A stretch of 64,000 nucleotides of DNA, taken from the NCBI GenBank assembly GCA_965260935.1, contig OZ253374.1, positions 2,418,001 through 2,482,000 on the forward strand, read 5' to 3'. The stretch comes from JBBROS01 sp965260935 (GTDB lineage Bacteria; Pseudomonadota; Alphaproteobacteria; Acetobacterales; Acetobacteraceae). Under the pieces are notes generated by a model that worked only from the letters and a program-made list of their open reading frames with translations, searched no databases and was not told the DNA's origin. Below, in pieces: positions 25,263 through 34,067 of the stretch (its first letter is position 1; each line of letters opens with the position of its first letter). The position numbers and the translations under genes were made by a program.

Positions 25263-26195
25263 TTACTTCGAGGCGGGCGTCGATGATGCGCTTCCTTTCG
25301 CGTCGCTGCGCTGCACGTCGTTCGGGATGACGAGGCCTTCCACCCGCTTGCCCGGTTCGTTCACCAAGGTCGAGACTCCGGTACGCATGTTGACCACGGC
25401 GTCGTCGCCCTGCAACTGGTTTTGCCCGCGCGTGATCTGGACGTGGCCGCCCAGGCGGGCGATGCCGGAATCGGCGACGTAGATGCCCCGGTCGCCTTTG
25501 ACCGTCTCCGTCGCCGTGCGGATTTCCACGTGGCCGAACGCTTCCACCCGCTCGAGCTTGCCGGAAGCGCCTGCGGCGTCGTCCGGCTTCCTGCTGGCCT
25601 GCGACGCGTTCTGCACGGCACCGTTCTCGGGGGATTGGGTGTAGGCGACCAGGACGTCGGCGGAGATGCGGCGGCCATCGTTGGTGGTCACCGTCGCCAA
25701 GCCCCGGGCCACGGCCATGTGCTTGAGCGACCAGTATTCCATGGTGTCCCGCGCGGTCATGACCTGCTGCGGGGTGGTGATCGACATGGCGTGGCCGGTG
25801 AGCAACAGGACCGCCTGGTCGATATCGTAAATGGCTTTATCGCCGACCGCGAGGTCGGTCGCGGTGAAGATCCGCACATGGCCGACCGCCTCGAGGCGGT
25901 AGACCTCGTTCGACCCGGTGTTCGCGGCGGCAGGCGACCCGGGCGTTTTCAACGGCGCCGCGGAGGCGACGGCTTTCTTGCGATACCGGCCGATCAGCAT
26001 GTCGGCGGTCACGGTGACGTTGCCCCGCACGGCCCTGGCGTCGCCGCGGGCGACGACCTCCTGCTCGTTCTGCCGCAGCTCGACGCCGTCCTGGGCGGTG
26101 ATGTCGATCGCGCCGCCTTTTGATAGGTCGAGGCCCTGGGCCAAGGCGGGCGCGGGGGCCAGCAGCATCAGGCCAACGATGGCCGGGCGGATCAT
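25263..26195 (-). CDS. lptA: LPS periplasmic bridge protein
   Basis: Periplasmic LptA, forming the beta-jellyroll bridge that carries LPS between LptC and the outer membrane. A signal peptide occupies residues 1-19 (GLMLLAPAPALAQ). The OstA-like repeats are visible as VVARGDARAVRGNVTVTADMLIGRY, EAVGHVRIFTATDLAVGDKAIYD, and VEAFGHVEIRTATETVKGDRGIYV. At 310 aa it is longer than E. coli LptA (185), as usual in alphaproteobacteria. ATG overlaps the lptC stop by four bases. Confidence 0.92.
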   Translation of the reverse strand: MIRPAIVGLMLLAPAPALAQGLDLSKGGAIDITAQDGVELRQNEQEVVARGDARAVRGNVTVTADMLIGRYRKKAVASAAPLKTPGSPAAANTGSNEVYRLEAVGHVRIFTATDLAVGDKAIYDIDQAVLLLTGHAMSITTPQQVMTARDTMEYWSLKHMAVARGLATVTTNDGRRISADVLVAYTQSPENGAVQNASQASRKPDDAAGASGKLERVEAFGHVEIRTATETVKGDRGIYVADSGIARLGGHVQITRGQNQLQGDDAVVNMRTGVSTLVNEPGKRVEGLVIPNDVQRSDAKGSASSTPASK

Positions 26196-26818
26196 CTCGC
26201 TTCGGCGCCATTGAGGACAAGGTGGGCCGGGCCGGTGAACTGGATCGAGGTTCCTTTGCCGGTCAGCATGAAGCCCTGGGCGTCGAGCATGCCGAAGGGG
26301 CCTTCCGCATGGGTCTTGTCGCCGCTTGCCGCCGCTCCGGCCTTGAGGTCAATGGCGATCGCGTCGGTTTTGAGCGTTGTGCCGTCCTCGCGATAGAGCG
26401 TCACGTCCTTCGACATGTCCAGGAGCGAGCGGCGCTGGATGAACACGCCCTGCCTGGATTGCGCCATGAGCCAGGTGTCGCTTTCGGTGAGGATGTCGCC
26501 TTTGGGGTTGACCAAGGCAATGCGCTCCGGGCTGGTTTGCGTCGCGGAGGTTGCCGTGACGGTGTAGGGGCGGCCGCGCTCGTCCACGCCGCGATACCGC
26601 GGGTCGAGCATCCGTCCGGACGCGGCTTCGAGCGAGAAGGACTTGCGGAAGGCGATCCGCTCCTGGTCCTTGACCTGGACCAATTCCGGCCAGACTGCGA
26701 TGGAGCCGAGCAGGGCCAGGGCCAGGGCCGGCAGCACCCATTTCGCGAACACGACGGTCAGGTGGCGGCGGGCGATCCGTTTCGGCGTCGGCGTCTTGCG
26801 ATGCCGGTACGTCGACAT
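26192..26818 (-). CDS. lptC: LPS export inner-membrane protein
   Basis: Bitopic LptC linking LptBFG to LptA. One transmembrane helix near residues 28-47 (FAKWVLPALALALLGSIAVWP), then a periplasmic beta-jellyroll with RYRGVDERGRPYTVTATSA and the C-terminal FTGPAHLVLNGAEAR. ATG at 26818 (MSTYRHRKTPTPKR) gives 208 aa; the frame is open upstream but antisense to kdsD. lptA begins inside its stop codon. Confidence 0.9.
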   Translation of the reverse strand: MSTYRHRKTPTPKRIARRHLTVVFAKWVLPALALALLGSIAVWPELVQVKDQERIAFRKSFSLEAASGRMLDPRYRGVDERGRPYTVTATSATQTSPERIALVNPKGDILTESDTWLMAQSRQGVFIQRRSLLDMSKDVTLYREDGTTLKTDAIAIDLKAGAAASGDKTHAEGPFGMLDAQGFMLTGKGTSIQFTGPAHLVLNGAEAR

Positions 26819-26874
26819 CAGGCGGCCGCCTTGCGGGTTGGCGAACCGCGCTTGCAGCCTTGTGTCGGAGGCAG

Positions 26875-27861
26875 TCAAATGATGCCTGCCCGCAGCAGGT
26901 CGTGCACGTGCAGGATGCCGGTCGGCCGGATCGCCGCGTCGGTGACGAAAAGGCTGGTGACCGGGCGGGGCGCTTCGTTCATGAGCCGCAGCGCTTCCGC
27001 GGCCAGCGCTTCGGCGCCGATCGTACGGGGGGTTTTGTTCATCACGTCGCGGACGCTTCGGGAGAGCAGTTCCGGTCCCATGGCCCGGCGCAAATCGCCG
27101 TCGGTCAGCACGCCGGCGAGGCGGCCGTCGGGCGACACGGCGCCAAGGCAGCCGAAGCCCTTGCCCGTCATGAGCAGGAGCGCCTGATCCATGGGCGTGT
27201 CTTCCGGCGCCAGGGGGATAGCGTCTCCCGTGTGCATCAGGTCCGCGACCCGGCGGAGCTGGGCGCCGAGCCGTCCGCCGGGGTGGAAGGCGGAAAACTC
27301 GCTGGCCGTGAACCCGCGCCGCGTGAGCAGCGCCACCGCGATGGCGTCGCCGAGTGCGAGCTGCATGGCCGTGCTGGTGGTGGGGGTAACGCCGATCGGG
27401 CAGGCTTCGGCCGCGGCGGGAAGCAGGAGGACGATGTCCGCGGCGCGGGCGAGCGTCGATTCCGCGCGGCCCGTGACCGCGATCAGCGGGATGCCGAACC
27501 GGCGCGTGTGCCCGACCAGATCCGCAAGTTCCGTGGTCTCGCCGCTGTTGGAGAGCGCGATGACGGCATCGTGGCGGACGACCATGCCGAGATCGCCGTG
27601 GCTCGCCTCGCCCGGGTGGACGAACAGGGCGGGCGTGCCGGTGGAGGCGAGGGTCGCCGCGATCTTGCGCCCGACCAGGCCTGACTTGCCCATCCCGGAC
27701 ACGACCACCCGACCGCTGCACGCTTGCAGGCATTCGACGGCGGCGTCGAACGTCTCGTCCAGCGACGACGCGAGGCTTTGCAGGCCGGCTGCTTCGGCTG
27801 CAAGCACGTCGCGTGCGACCGAGACCGCACGCACTGGCTTGATGGCGATCGCGACGGTCAT
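26875..27861 (-). CDS. kdsD: Arabinose 5-phosphate isomerase
   Basis: Interconverts ribulose 5-phosphate and arabinose 5-phosphate, the first step to Kdo for LPS, in line with the lpt genes that follow. KpsF/GutQ layout: SIS domain (about 35-170) with VVVSGMGKSGLVGRKIAAT, LFVHPGEASHGDLGMV and SNSGETTEL, then two CBS domains (about 205-325) with MHTGDAIPLAPEDT and LTDGDLRRAM. 328 aa is typical. ATG 27861 follows AGAAGGAGAATC, a strong ribosome site. Confidence 0.95.
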   Translation of the reverse strand: MTVAIAIKPVRAVSVARDVLAAEAAGLQSLASSLDETFDAAVECLQACSGRVVVSGMGKSGLVGRKIAATLASTGTPALFVHPGEASHGDLGMVVRHDAVIALSNSGETTELADLVGHTRRFGIPLIAVTGRAESTLARAADIVLLLPAAAEACPIGVTPTTSTAMQLALGDAIAVALLTRRGFTASEFSAFHPGGRLGAQLRRVADLMHTGDAIPLAPEDTPMDQALLLMTGKGFGCLGAVSPDGRLAGVLTDGDLRRAMGPELLSRSVRDVMNKTPRTIGAEALAAEALRLMNEAPRPVTSLFVTDAAIRPTGILHVHDLLRAGII

Positions 27862-28038
27862 GATTCTCCTTCTATGGGCAGCCGGGCCAGGCAGGTCAAT
27901 ATCGTTAATTCAGCGTTACGCAACGATGCGGCAATGCTGCGGGTCGCTTCCCTTTGCCCTGCTTGACCATGCTTCGCAGCGAAATTACGGCGGACTTACT
28001 GGCGCGGATGGCTGGCTCGTTGAGGCCTGACGGCGAAC

Positions 28039-29328
28039 TTATGATTGGGCATCCGGGGACACAACCATGCACCGTGTCCGCGACTTCGCCAGACGCTCGC
28101 AGGCTTCGGCCGCGGAATCTCGTGACATGCCGGTCAGCCGGGCGCGGTAGAGGACGCCAGAGGATTGCCGAACGCTTGTCACGTTCGTGTGAGCGCCGCT
28201 CAGCACGTCGCGTACGTTGTTTCGCGCGGCGCCGGCTGCGGACAGCGCCACGCCGCGATTGGCGAATGCGCCAACCTGAACGGCCCAGTCGCCGGGCGAG
28301 AAGCCGCTCTGGCGGAGGCCGACCGGCTCCGCATTGGCGGGGCTGACCAAGGCGAATCGGGATTGGCGCGGCTGGACGGGCACCAGCGCCGCGGCTGCCA
28401 GTTGCCGCTGCGTGCCAGGGGCGAATTGCGGAGCGCGCGGGGGCTCCGGGGCTTGCGCGACCTGGACCGGCACCGGGGCTGGAAGGGCACGGGGCGGGGG
28501 CAACGGCTCTGATTGGACGGCCGAGGCTTGCTGAACCGGAGCGAGGGATATGGGGGGCGGCTTCTGCAGCGTGATATAGGGGCCGCCTGACGGTTCCGCC
28601 GCGCGGGCGAGCTGGATCGGCGCCGGTCGGGCCGCGGACGCTGGCGGGTTCAGCACGATGACAGGCCTCGATGAGGGCGCAGGCTGGCTGCTCGCGTAGC
28701 GGGTGCCGGGATCGAGGGCATTTGACGCATACATTGCGCCTGGCGACGGCAAAGTGGGAGCGCTGCCGGCGATGCGGGGGCTGATGGCCGCAACGTAGCG
28801 CCGGGTTTCCTCCGGAAGGGTCCGGTTGCGGGTCAGGTAGTCGTCGAGGCGTCCAGGGCCTGCGTTGTAGGCGGCGAGGAAGCCTGGCGAGCCGAAAATA
28901 TCGTACATCTCGCGGATGTAGGCCGTGCCGGCCCGGATGTTGTTGTGTGGGTCGAACGGGTCGTCGCCGAGCTCGGCGTAGCGTCCGCGAAGCTCGTCGT
29001 AGGTGGCCGGCATGACCTGCATCAATCCCATGGCGCCGGCGCCCGAGGTGATGAGGTCGCCGTTGCGCCCATAAAGCCGGCCGCCTGATTCCTGACGCAT
29101 GACCTCGCGTATCCAGCGTTCCGGCACGTCGTACTTGCCGGCGGCCTCGCGGATGTATGGACCCCAGGGATCGCTGGCCGGGCCTGGCGCGGGATAGGTG
29201 CGGCTGGCATGAGCGCGGTAGCGGGACGATTCCGACTGGGAGCTCAGCTTGGGGCCGCTTGCGCAAGCGGCCAACAAGGCGAGGCCGGCGGCGCACCCTG
29301 CAACGCGGGCGAAGTTTTGGACCTTCAA
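28039..29328 (-). CDS. Lytic transglycosylase lipoprotein with SPOR domain
   Basis: Cleaves peptidoglycan strands, forming 1,6-anhydromuramic ends. Lipoprotein signal with lipobox LLAAC (lipidated Cys22). SLT catalytic domain about 50-180: catalytic Glu80 in VMRQESGG, then GAMGLMQVMPATYDELRGRY, NIRAGTAYIREMYDIFG and FLAAYNAGPGR. A long Pro/Ala/Gln-rich linker (about 185-335) follows, then a C-terminal SPOR domain (about 340-425; DWAVQVGAFANRGVALSAAG) which in other proteins targets denuded glycan at the septum. Together this suggests a division-site hydrolase in the outer membrane. The fusion resembles an SLT domain joined to an RlpA-type tail. Confidence 0.92.
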   Translation of the reverse strand: MKVQNFARVAGCAAGLALLAACASGPKLSSQSESSRYRAHASRTYPAPGPASDPWGPYIREAAGKYDVPERWIREVMRQESGGRLYGRNGDLITSGAGAMGLMQVMPATYDELRGRYAELGDDPFDPHNNIRAGTAYIREMYDIFGSPGFLAAYNAGPGRLDDYLTRNRTLPEETRRYVAAISPRIAGSAPTLPSPGAMYASNALDPGTRYASSQPAPSSRPVIVLNPPASAARPAPIQLARAAEPSGGPYITLQKPPPISLAPVQQASAVQSEPLPPPRALPAPVPVQVAQAPEPPRAPQFAPGTQRQLAAAALVPVQPRQSRFALVSPANAEPVGLRQSGFSPGDWAVQVGAFANRGVALSAAGAARNNVRDVLSGAHTNVTSVRQSSGVLYRARLTGMSRDSAAEACERLAKSRTRCMVVSPDAQS

Positions 29329-29623
29329 ACAGGACCTCCCGTCATGTCTGCCCCGGCGCGTTTGCTGCGGGGCGGGCTTGTGAAACCGGCGCCTGCGTTT
29401 CCGCCGGCGCGAGTGGCAGCAGCGGGATCTGCAAGGGGTGCGTTGCAGGCCGTTGCTCAGGCGTTCCGGAAGGAACCTTGTGCAACCCGTTAACCCGACA
29501 CATCTTTTTCGGCAACAACTCTCTGTCGTTCAGGCGTTGTTTTTTGTTATGAACGTGTCGTGCGCGTGACAGATAGGGGTTGAGTTGCGGCGTGGAGGCG
29601 GATCGGCTACTGCCGCCTCCTTC

Positions 29624-30487
29624 ATGAGCGCGACCGACACCACCGTAACCCTCCCGGCCTCGAGCGACCTGCTGCTGCGCTCCAACCTGACGTGGCGGGC
29701 GCGGCAGCGGCAGGCGATGGCGGACCTGCGGGGGGCGCTGCGGCTTTGGCGGCTGGCGTTGGCGCTGGGCTGGTTCGATATCCGGCTGCGCTACCGCGGG
29801 TCCGTGCTGGGGCCGTTCTGGCTGACGCTGTCCACGGCGGTGATGGTGGTGGCCTTGGGCGTGCTCTACGCGAAGCTGTTCAAGATGGAGCTGCACGAGT
29901 ACCTGCCGTATCTCGCGCTGTCGCTGGTGCTGTGGAACACGCTGGCGGGGGTGGTGACGGAGGCTTGCGTCTGCTTCACCACCGGGGAGGGCATGATCCG
30001 GGCGATGCGGATGCCATTCCTGCTTTACGCGGCGCGGGTGCTGGTGCGCAACGTGATCGTGTTCGCGCACAACGTGCTGGTCATCATCGCGGTTTACGCC
30101 TGGTTCGACGTGTGGCCCGGATGGTCCGTGCTCGAAGCCATCCCCGGTATGGGCGTGTGGTTCCTGGATGCGATTGCCGCGTGCTTGCTGTTGGGCGCCT
30201 TGTGCGCGCGGTTCCGCGACATTCCGCCGATCATCGGCAGCGTGATGCAGATCGCCTTCTTCGTCAGCCCGGTGATCTGGAAGCCTGACCTGCTGACCGA
30301 CGCCGGGCGGGACTGGTTGATCGCCAACCCGTTCTACACGCTGCTCGAGATCGTGCGCGCGCCGCTGTTGGGCTCCGTGGCCAGCACCGCCGTCTGGGTT
30401 TCGGTTTCGTGCTACAGCCTGGCGCTGGTCGGGATTGCTTGGCTGGTGTTCGTTAGGGTCCGCGGCCGGCTGGCGTTCTGGGTGTAG
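29624..30487 (+). CDS. ABC-2 type polysaccharide/polyol-phosphate export permease
   Basis: Inner-membrane permease of the Wzm/KpsM class. 287 residues: soluble N-terminus (1-45) with the amphipathic LRLWRLALALGWFDIRLRYRGSVLGPFW typical of these permeases, then six hydrophobic segments, with the conserved RDIPPIIGSVMQIAFFVSPVIWKP and NPFYTLLEIVRAPLLG near the end. ATG at 29624 is the start nearest the conserved part. The ATPase gene begins 4 bases after its stop. No glycosyltransferases lie nearby, so the exported polymer is unknown. The 295 bases upstream are non-coding and hold the divergent promoters. Confidence 0.9.
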   Translation: MSATDTTVTLPASSDLLLRSNLTWRARQRQAMADLRGALRLWRLALALGWFDIRLRYRGSVLGPFWLTLSTAVMVVALGVLYAKLFKMELHEYLPYLALSLVLWNTLAGVVTEACVCFTTGEGMIRAMRMPFLLYAARVLVRNVIVFAHNVLVIIAVYAWFDVWPGWSVLEAIPGMGVWFLDAIAACLLLGALCARFRDIPPIIGSVMQIAFFVSPVIWKPDLLTDAGRDWLIANPFYTLLEIVRAPLLGSVASTAVWVSVSCYSLALVGIAWLVFVRVRGRLAFWV

Positions 30488-30491
30488 CGCG

Positions 30492-31235
30492 GTGGCGTCG
30501 GTTGAGGTGCAGGGGATCGATGTCGAGTTCCCGATCTATCACGGCAACAGCCGGAGCCTGAAGCGCACGGTGTTCGCCGCGGCCAGCGGGCGACTGCAGG
30601 AGGACGACCGGCACCGGATCGTGGTGCAGGCCTTGCGCGGGGTCTCGTTCCGCCTTGAGCGGGGCGAGCGGCTGGGGCTGATCGGCCAGAACGGGGCCGG
30701 CAAGACGACGCTGCTGCGGACCTTGGCGGGCATCTACGAGCCGCAGGTCGGCGAGGTGCACGTCAAAGGCTCGATCGGCGCGCTGCTCGACACCAACCTT
30801 GGCATGAACCCGGAGATGACGGGGCGGGAAAACATCGCGCTGCGCGGGCTGACCGTCGGGCTGGGCCGTAAGGCGATCCGCGCGCTTGAGGAGGATGTGC
30901 AGGACTTCGCCGAACTGGACGCGTTCCTCGACCTGCCGCTGCGGTTCTACAGTTCCGGCATGACGGTGCGGCTCGGCTTCGCGCTCGCGACCGCCATCAA
31001 GCCGCAGGTGCTGCTGATGGACGAATGGTTCCTGGCCGGGGACGCGGCATTCATTGACAAGGCGACCGCGCGGCTCGAGAGCATGGTCCGCGGCGCCGAT
31101 ATCCTGGTTTTGTCGTCGCATAGCGAGAAGGCGATCCTGGACTGGAGCACGCGGGTGATCTGGATGGACCAGGGCCGGGTCCGCGCCGACGGGGCGCCCG
31201 AGGCGGTTGTGGAGCAATACAACGAGAGCCGCTGA
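30492..31235 (+). CDS. ABC-2 polysaccharide exporter ATPase (Wzt/KpsT class)
   Basis: Energises the permease encoded just before it. Walker A GQNGAGKTT (65-73), Walker B VLLMDEWFLAGD, switch histidine in VLSSHSEK, and the signature FYSSGMTVRLGFA, which deviates from LSGGQ as is normal for the Wzt/KpsT/TagH group. Start is GTG at 30492 (MASVEVQGIDVEFPIYH). 247 aa means it lacks the extra C-terminal carbohydrate-binding domain of O-antigen Wzt proteins, closer to KpsT. It ends tail-to-tail against the phosphatase gene with no gap. Confidence 0.92.
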   Translation: MASVEVQGIDVEFPIYHGNSRSLKRTVFAAASGRLQEDDRHRIVVQALRGVSFRLERGERLGLIGQNGAGKTTLLRTLAGIYEPQVGEVHVKGSIGALLDTNLGMNPEMTGRENIALRGLTVGLGRKAIRALEEDVQDFAELDAFLDLPLRFYSSGMTVRLGFALATAIKPQVLLMDEWFLAGDAAFIDKATARLESMVRGADILVLSSHSEKAILDWSTRVIWMDQGRVRADGAPEAVVEQYNESR

Positions 31236-31793
31236 TCAGGCGACCTTCCAGGAGATCTCCGCGGGAGGGGCCGAGTTCGGGTCGTAGCGGATCCATTGCC
31301 CGTTCTGCACCGACTGCCCGGTCAGGGACATGATAAAGCCCCAATGGCACACCACCAGCGTGTGCGCCCAGTCCGGCAGTGCGGCCATCTCGGCGCGGAA
31401 CAGCCCGGCGCGGGCGACCACGTCCTTTGCCGGCTCGTCGGCTTCGGGCCACCAGCGTTCCTCGATCGCGGAGAAGTCGTGCTCGGGCCAAGCCTGCATC
31501 AGGGTGGCCCTCGGGCTGCCGACGTCGCAGGTGAAGGCGTACCGCTCGCGGACCGAGGGGTTCACCACGACAGGAAGGCCGAGCCGGCGGGCAACCGGGG
31601 CGGCGGTCTGGAGCGCCCTGGTGTAGGGCGAGGCGAGGATGCGCCGGATGCCTTGCCGTGACAGCGCCTCGGCTGCCGCCTCCGCCTGCTCCTGGCCGAG
31701 CGGCGTGAGCTTCGGGTCGGTGATTCCGGGGTCTGTCCGCGTTTGGGTGAAATGGAGGTTGAACTCGCTTTGGCCGTGGCGGAGTAGGATCAT
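31236..31793 (-). CDS. Histidine phosphatase (phosphoglycerate mutase-like)
   Basis: A 185-residue member of the histidine phosphatase superfamily. The phospho-histidine motif LLRHGQSEFN (Arg5, His6, Gly7) starts the protein; the catalytic second histidine is in LVVCHWGFIM, and VRERYAFTCDVG supplies the acid region. No feature identifies a natural substrate; it could act on phosphosugars, phosphoproteins or cofactors. Begins after a purine-rich stretch (AACGGAGATAGC downstream in plus orientation). Single gene. Confidence 0.88.
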   Translation of the reverse strand: MILLRHGQSEFNLHFTQTRTDPGITDPKLTPLGQEQAEAAAEALSRQGIRRILASPYTRALQTAAPVARRLGLPVVVNPSVRERYAFTCDVGSPRATLMQAWPEHDFSAIEERWWPEADEPAKDVVARAGLFRAEMAALPDWAHTLVVCHWGFIMSLTGQSVQNGQWIRYDPNSAPPAEISWKVA

Positions 31794-31883
31794 GCAACGG
31801 AGATAGCAGGCCGCCGGACGTCGCCCAAGAGCGGACGCTTGGGGGCGCGGCGGGCCGATTACGGACGCTTCACGACTCGTTCA

Positions 31884-31912
31884 TTGTTTGGTCCTACCAT
31901 TGGGCCTATGTG
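31884..31912 (+). promoter_or_regulatory. Possible promoter before timA
   Basis: TTGTTT (31884-31889) and TATGTG (31907-31912) are 17 bases apart and lie 28 bases before the TimA start. Both match only half the sigma-70 consensus. Confidence 0.3.
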
Positions 31913-31939
31913 TGGGACCATGAGAAAGGACTCGACCTA

Positions 31940-32611
31940 ATGGGCGCCGGTTTTCCCATCGACCTGCTGTTGTTCGGCATGATCGCCGCATTCCTGGTGC
32001 TCAGGCTTCGCAGCATCCTAGGCAAGCGGACCGGGTTCGAGCGGTCCAATCCGGCCAACCGCCCCAATGCCGGGGTTGCACCCGAGTCTGCGCGGGTTGG
32101 GCCCACGATCGACGGCAAGGCCGAGCCTGCCGGGCCGGAGCGGCTATTGCCAGACTCGTCGAGTCAGGCTGGGCAGGCGTTGCAGGCAATGCAGGGCGTT
32201 GACCGGACCTTCGCGCCGGCGCATTTCCTGAGCGGGGCGGAAAGCGCATTCCGCATGATCGTGGACGCCTTCGCCCGTGGCGACCGGGTAGCGTTGCGCC
32301 CCTTGCTGGCCGATGGGACGTATGCCGCGTTCGAGCAGGCGATCTCGGCACGCGAGAGCGCCGGGCAGACGCAGCGGAGCGAGATCAAAGGCATTGAGCA
32401 GGCGACCATCGACGAGGCCATGCTCACCGGAAGCGTCGCGCGCATTACCGTGCGTTTCGTTTCCGACCAGGTATCCGAGACGCTCGGGGCGGATGGACGT
32501 CCGGTGGCGGGGGCCGATGCTGTGGCGGAGATCACCGACCTTTGGACGTTCGAGCGCGACCTGAGGCAGGCTGACCCGACATGGCGGCTGGAAACGGCCC
32601 GCACGGGCTAG
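31940..32611 (+). CDS. Tim44/TimA-domain inner membrane protein
   Basis: A 223-residue protein of the bacterial Tim44-like family. One N-terminal transmembrane segment (FPIDLLLFGMIAAFLVLRLR, about 4-23), a low-complexity linker, and a Tim44 domain from about 90 to the end (FLSGAESAFRMIVDAFARGD, SVARITVRFVSDQ, DLWTFERDLRQADPTWRLE). In Caulobacter a relative is called TimA; the family shares a domain with the mitochondrial import protein Tim44 but its bacterial role is poorly defined. ATG at 31940 is preceded by GAAAGGA at 9-base spacing. The methyltransferase starts 7 bases after it. Confidence 0.88.
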   Translation: MGAGFPIDLLLFGMIAAFLVLRLRSILGKRTGFERSNPANRPNAGVAPESARVGPTIDGKAEPAGPERLLPDSSSQAGQALQAMQGVDRTFAPAHFLSGAESAFRMIVDAFARGDRVALRPLLADGTYAAFEQAISARESAGQTQRSEIKGIEQATIDEAMLTGSVARITVRFVSDQVSETLGADGRPVAGADAVAEITDLWTFERDLRQADPTWRLETARTG

Positions 32612-32618
32612 CGTACCC

Positions 32619-33461
32619 ATGTCGGCTTTTGGGGCGCACCGACTGCATTGCGGGGACTGCATCGAGGTGTTGGGCGCAATGCCTGACGAGTCCGTCGACC
32701 TGATCGTCACGTCGCCGCCCTACAACCTCGGTATCGGTTATACCCAATATGACGACCGAAAAGCTGAAGAAGATTACCTCGAATGGATGATCTCCGTCGC
32801 CGTGGCGCTGAAGCGGGTGTTACGGTCGGACGGTTCGTTTTTCCTCAACGTTGCCGGCTCATCGACGCAGCCATGGCTACCGTTCGAGTTGATCATCCGG
32901 TTACGGCAGTTGTTCGCTTTGCAGAATCACATCGCCTGGATCAAGTCGGTCGCGATCGGCGACGACGGGGTAGGCCATTTCAAGCCGGTGCCGGGGGAGC
33001 GTTTCTTGCATCGCAACCACGAGCACATCTTCCATCTGACGCATCACGGGAAGGTGCAGCTCGACCGGCTGGCCGTTGGCGTGCCGTTCAAGGACAAGAG
33101 CAATATTGCTCGCCGGAGCCATGCGCGGGATTTGCGTTGCCGCGGCGATACCTGGTTCATTCCTTACAAGACGGTACAAAGCCGGACCGAGAAGTTCTCG
33201 CATCCGGGAACGTTCCCGCTTGAACTGCCGCGCTGGTGCATCCGCTTGCATGGGCAGCCGGGTGCGGTCGTGCTTGACCCCTTCGCCGGCGCGGGGACGA
33301 CGGTGCTGGCAGCCGCGATGGAGGGCTGCGTCGGGATCGGGATCGAGATCGATCCGGGCTATGTCGCGACGGCTGAAGCGAGGCTTGCACAATTGGCATT
33401 GCAGACCGCGCCGACGGGCCTGAGCCAGGCGGGGGACTGGCGGGTTGCGCCTGGGAGCTGA
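32619..33461 (+). CDS. Orphan beta-class DNA methyltransferase
   Basis: Methylates DNA using S-adenosylmethionine. The catalytic motif IV VTSPPYN (SPPY, 32-35) comes first and the AdoMet-binding motif DPFAGAGTT (220-228) is near the C-terminus, the order of beta-class enzymes. The SPPY form occurs in N4-cytosine and some N6-adenine enzymes, so the modified base is not certain; Asn after SPPY and WIKSVAIGDDGVGHFKPV resemble N4/N6 enzymes of phage and chromosomes. No restriction gene adjoins. It sits between TimA and Smr, where other alphaproteobacteria often have mltA. 280 aa. Specificity cannot be read from sequence. Confidence 0.88.
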   Translation: MSAFGAHRLHCGDCIEVLGAMPDESVDLIVTSPPYNLGIGYTQYDDRKAEEDYLEWMISVAVALKRVLRSDGSFFLNVAGSSTQPWLPFELIIRLRQLFALQNHIAWIKSVAIGDDGVGHFKPVPGERFLHRNHEHIFHLTHHGKVQLDRLAVGVPFKDKSNIARRSHARDLRCRGDTWFIPYKTVQSRTEKFSHPGTFPLELPRWCIRLHGQPGAVVLDPFAGAGTTVLAAAMEGCVGIGIEIDPGYVATAEARLAQLALQTAPTGLSQAGDWRVAPGS

Positions 33462-33536
33462 CCTAATGCCGACGTTTTGTTTTTTGAGCGGCATCCGGGT
33501 TCCGCACGCTGCTGCGACCGGCTGCATCTTGAAACG

Positions 33537-34067
33537 ATGCCCCAGCGAGGCTTAAGCGAAGCGGATCGGGCGGTGTGGGTCAATTATGCCCGGTCTGTCG
33601 CGCCAATACCCGGAGCCGCGCTTCCGCCGCAGGAGCTGCCTTTACTGCCCATGGCCTCGCCCGCCCTCGCAACACTGCAACAGCAGGCGGCGCGGCCGTT
33701 TCAGCAGGCTGCATCCGTGCTTGTGGGCGCTGCGCCGGGCGGCCTGGACGCGGCGACGTGGAACCGGTTCCGGCAAGGCAAGCTGCCCCCAGCTCGAACG
33801 CTCGATCTGCACGGGCGTACTGTCCAGCACGCTTATCAGGTTCTCGATCGATTCCTGACCGGCGCTGCCGCCAACTCCATCCGCTGCGTCGAGGTCATCA
33901 CCGGGCGGGGGCGCGGGGACACCGGCGGGATTATCCGCCGCGAGTTCCCGTTCTGGCTCAACCAGCCGCATCTGCGCGCGCTGATCCTTGCCGCGGCCCA
34001 TCCCCATGCGCTCAATCCCGGCAGCGTCAGGCTTCTGCTGAGGCGCAAGCGGCAGGGCGCCAGATGA
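33537..34067 (+). CDS. Smr-domain protein
   Basis: A 176-residue protein whose C-terminal Smr (MutS2-type) domain (about 85-170) has TLDLHGRTVQHAYQVLDRFL and VEVITGRGRGDTGGIIRREF. Smr domains are nucleases or RNA/DNA-binding modules; in alphaproteobacteria this standalone form lies in the TimA/MltA neighbourhood. The ATG at 33537 (MPQRGLSEADRAVWVNYAR) matches the family start. Its stop overlaps the XRE gene's ATG (ATGA), suggesting joint translation. Confidence 0.9.
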   Translation: MPQRGLSEADRAVWVNYARSVAPIPGAALPPQELPLLPMASPALATLQQQAARPFQQAASVLVGAAPGGLDAATWNRFRQGKLPPARTLDLHGRTVQHAYQVLDRFLTGAAANSIRCVEVITGRGRGDTGGIIRREFPFWLNQPHLRALILAAAHPHALNPGSVRLLLRRKRQGAR

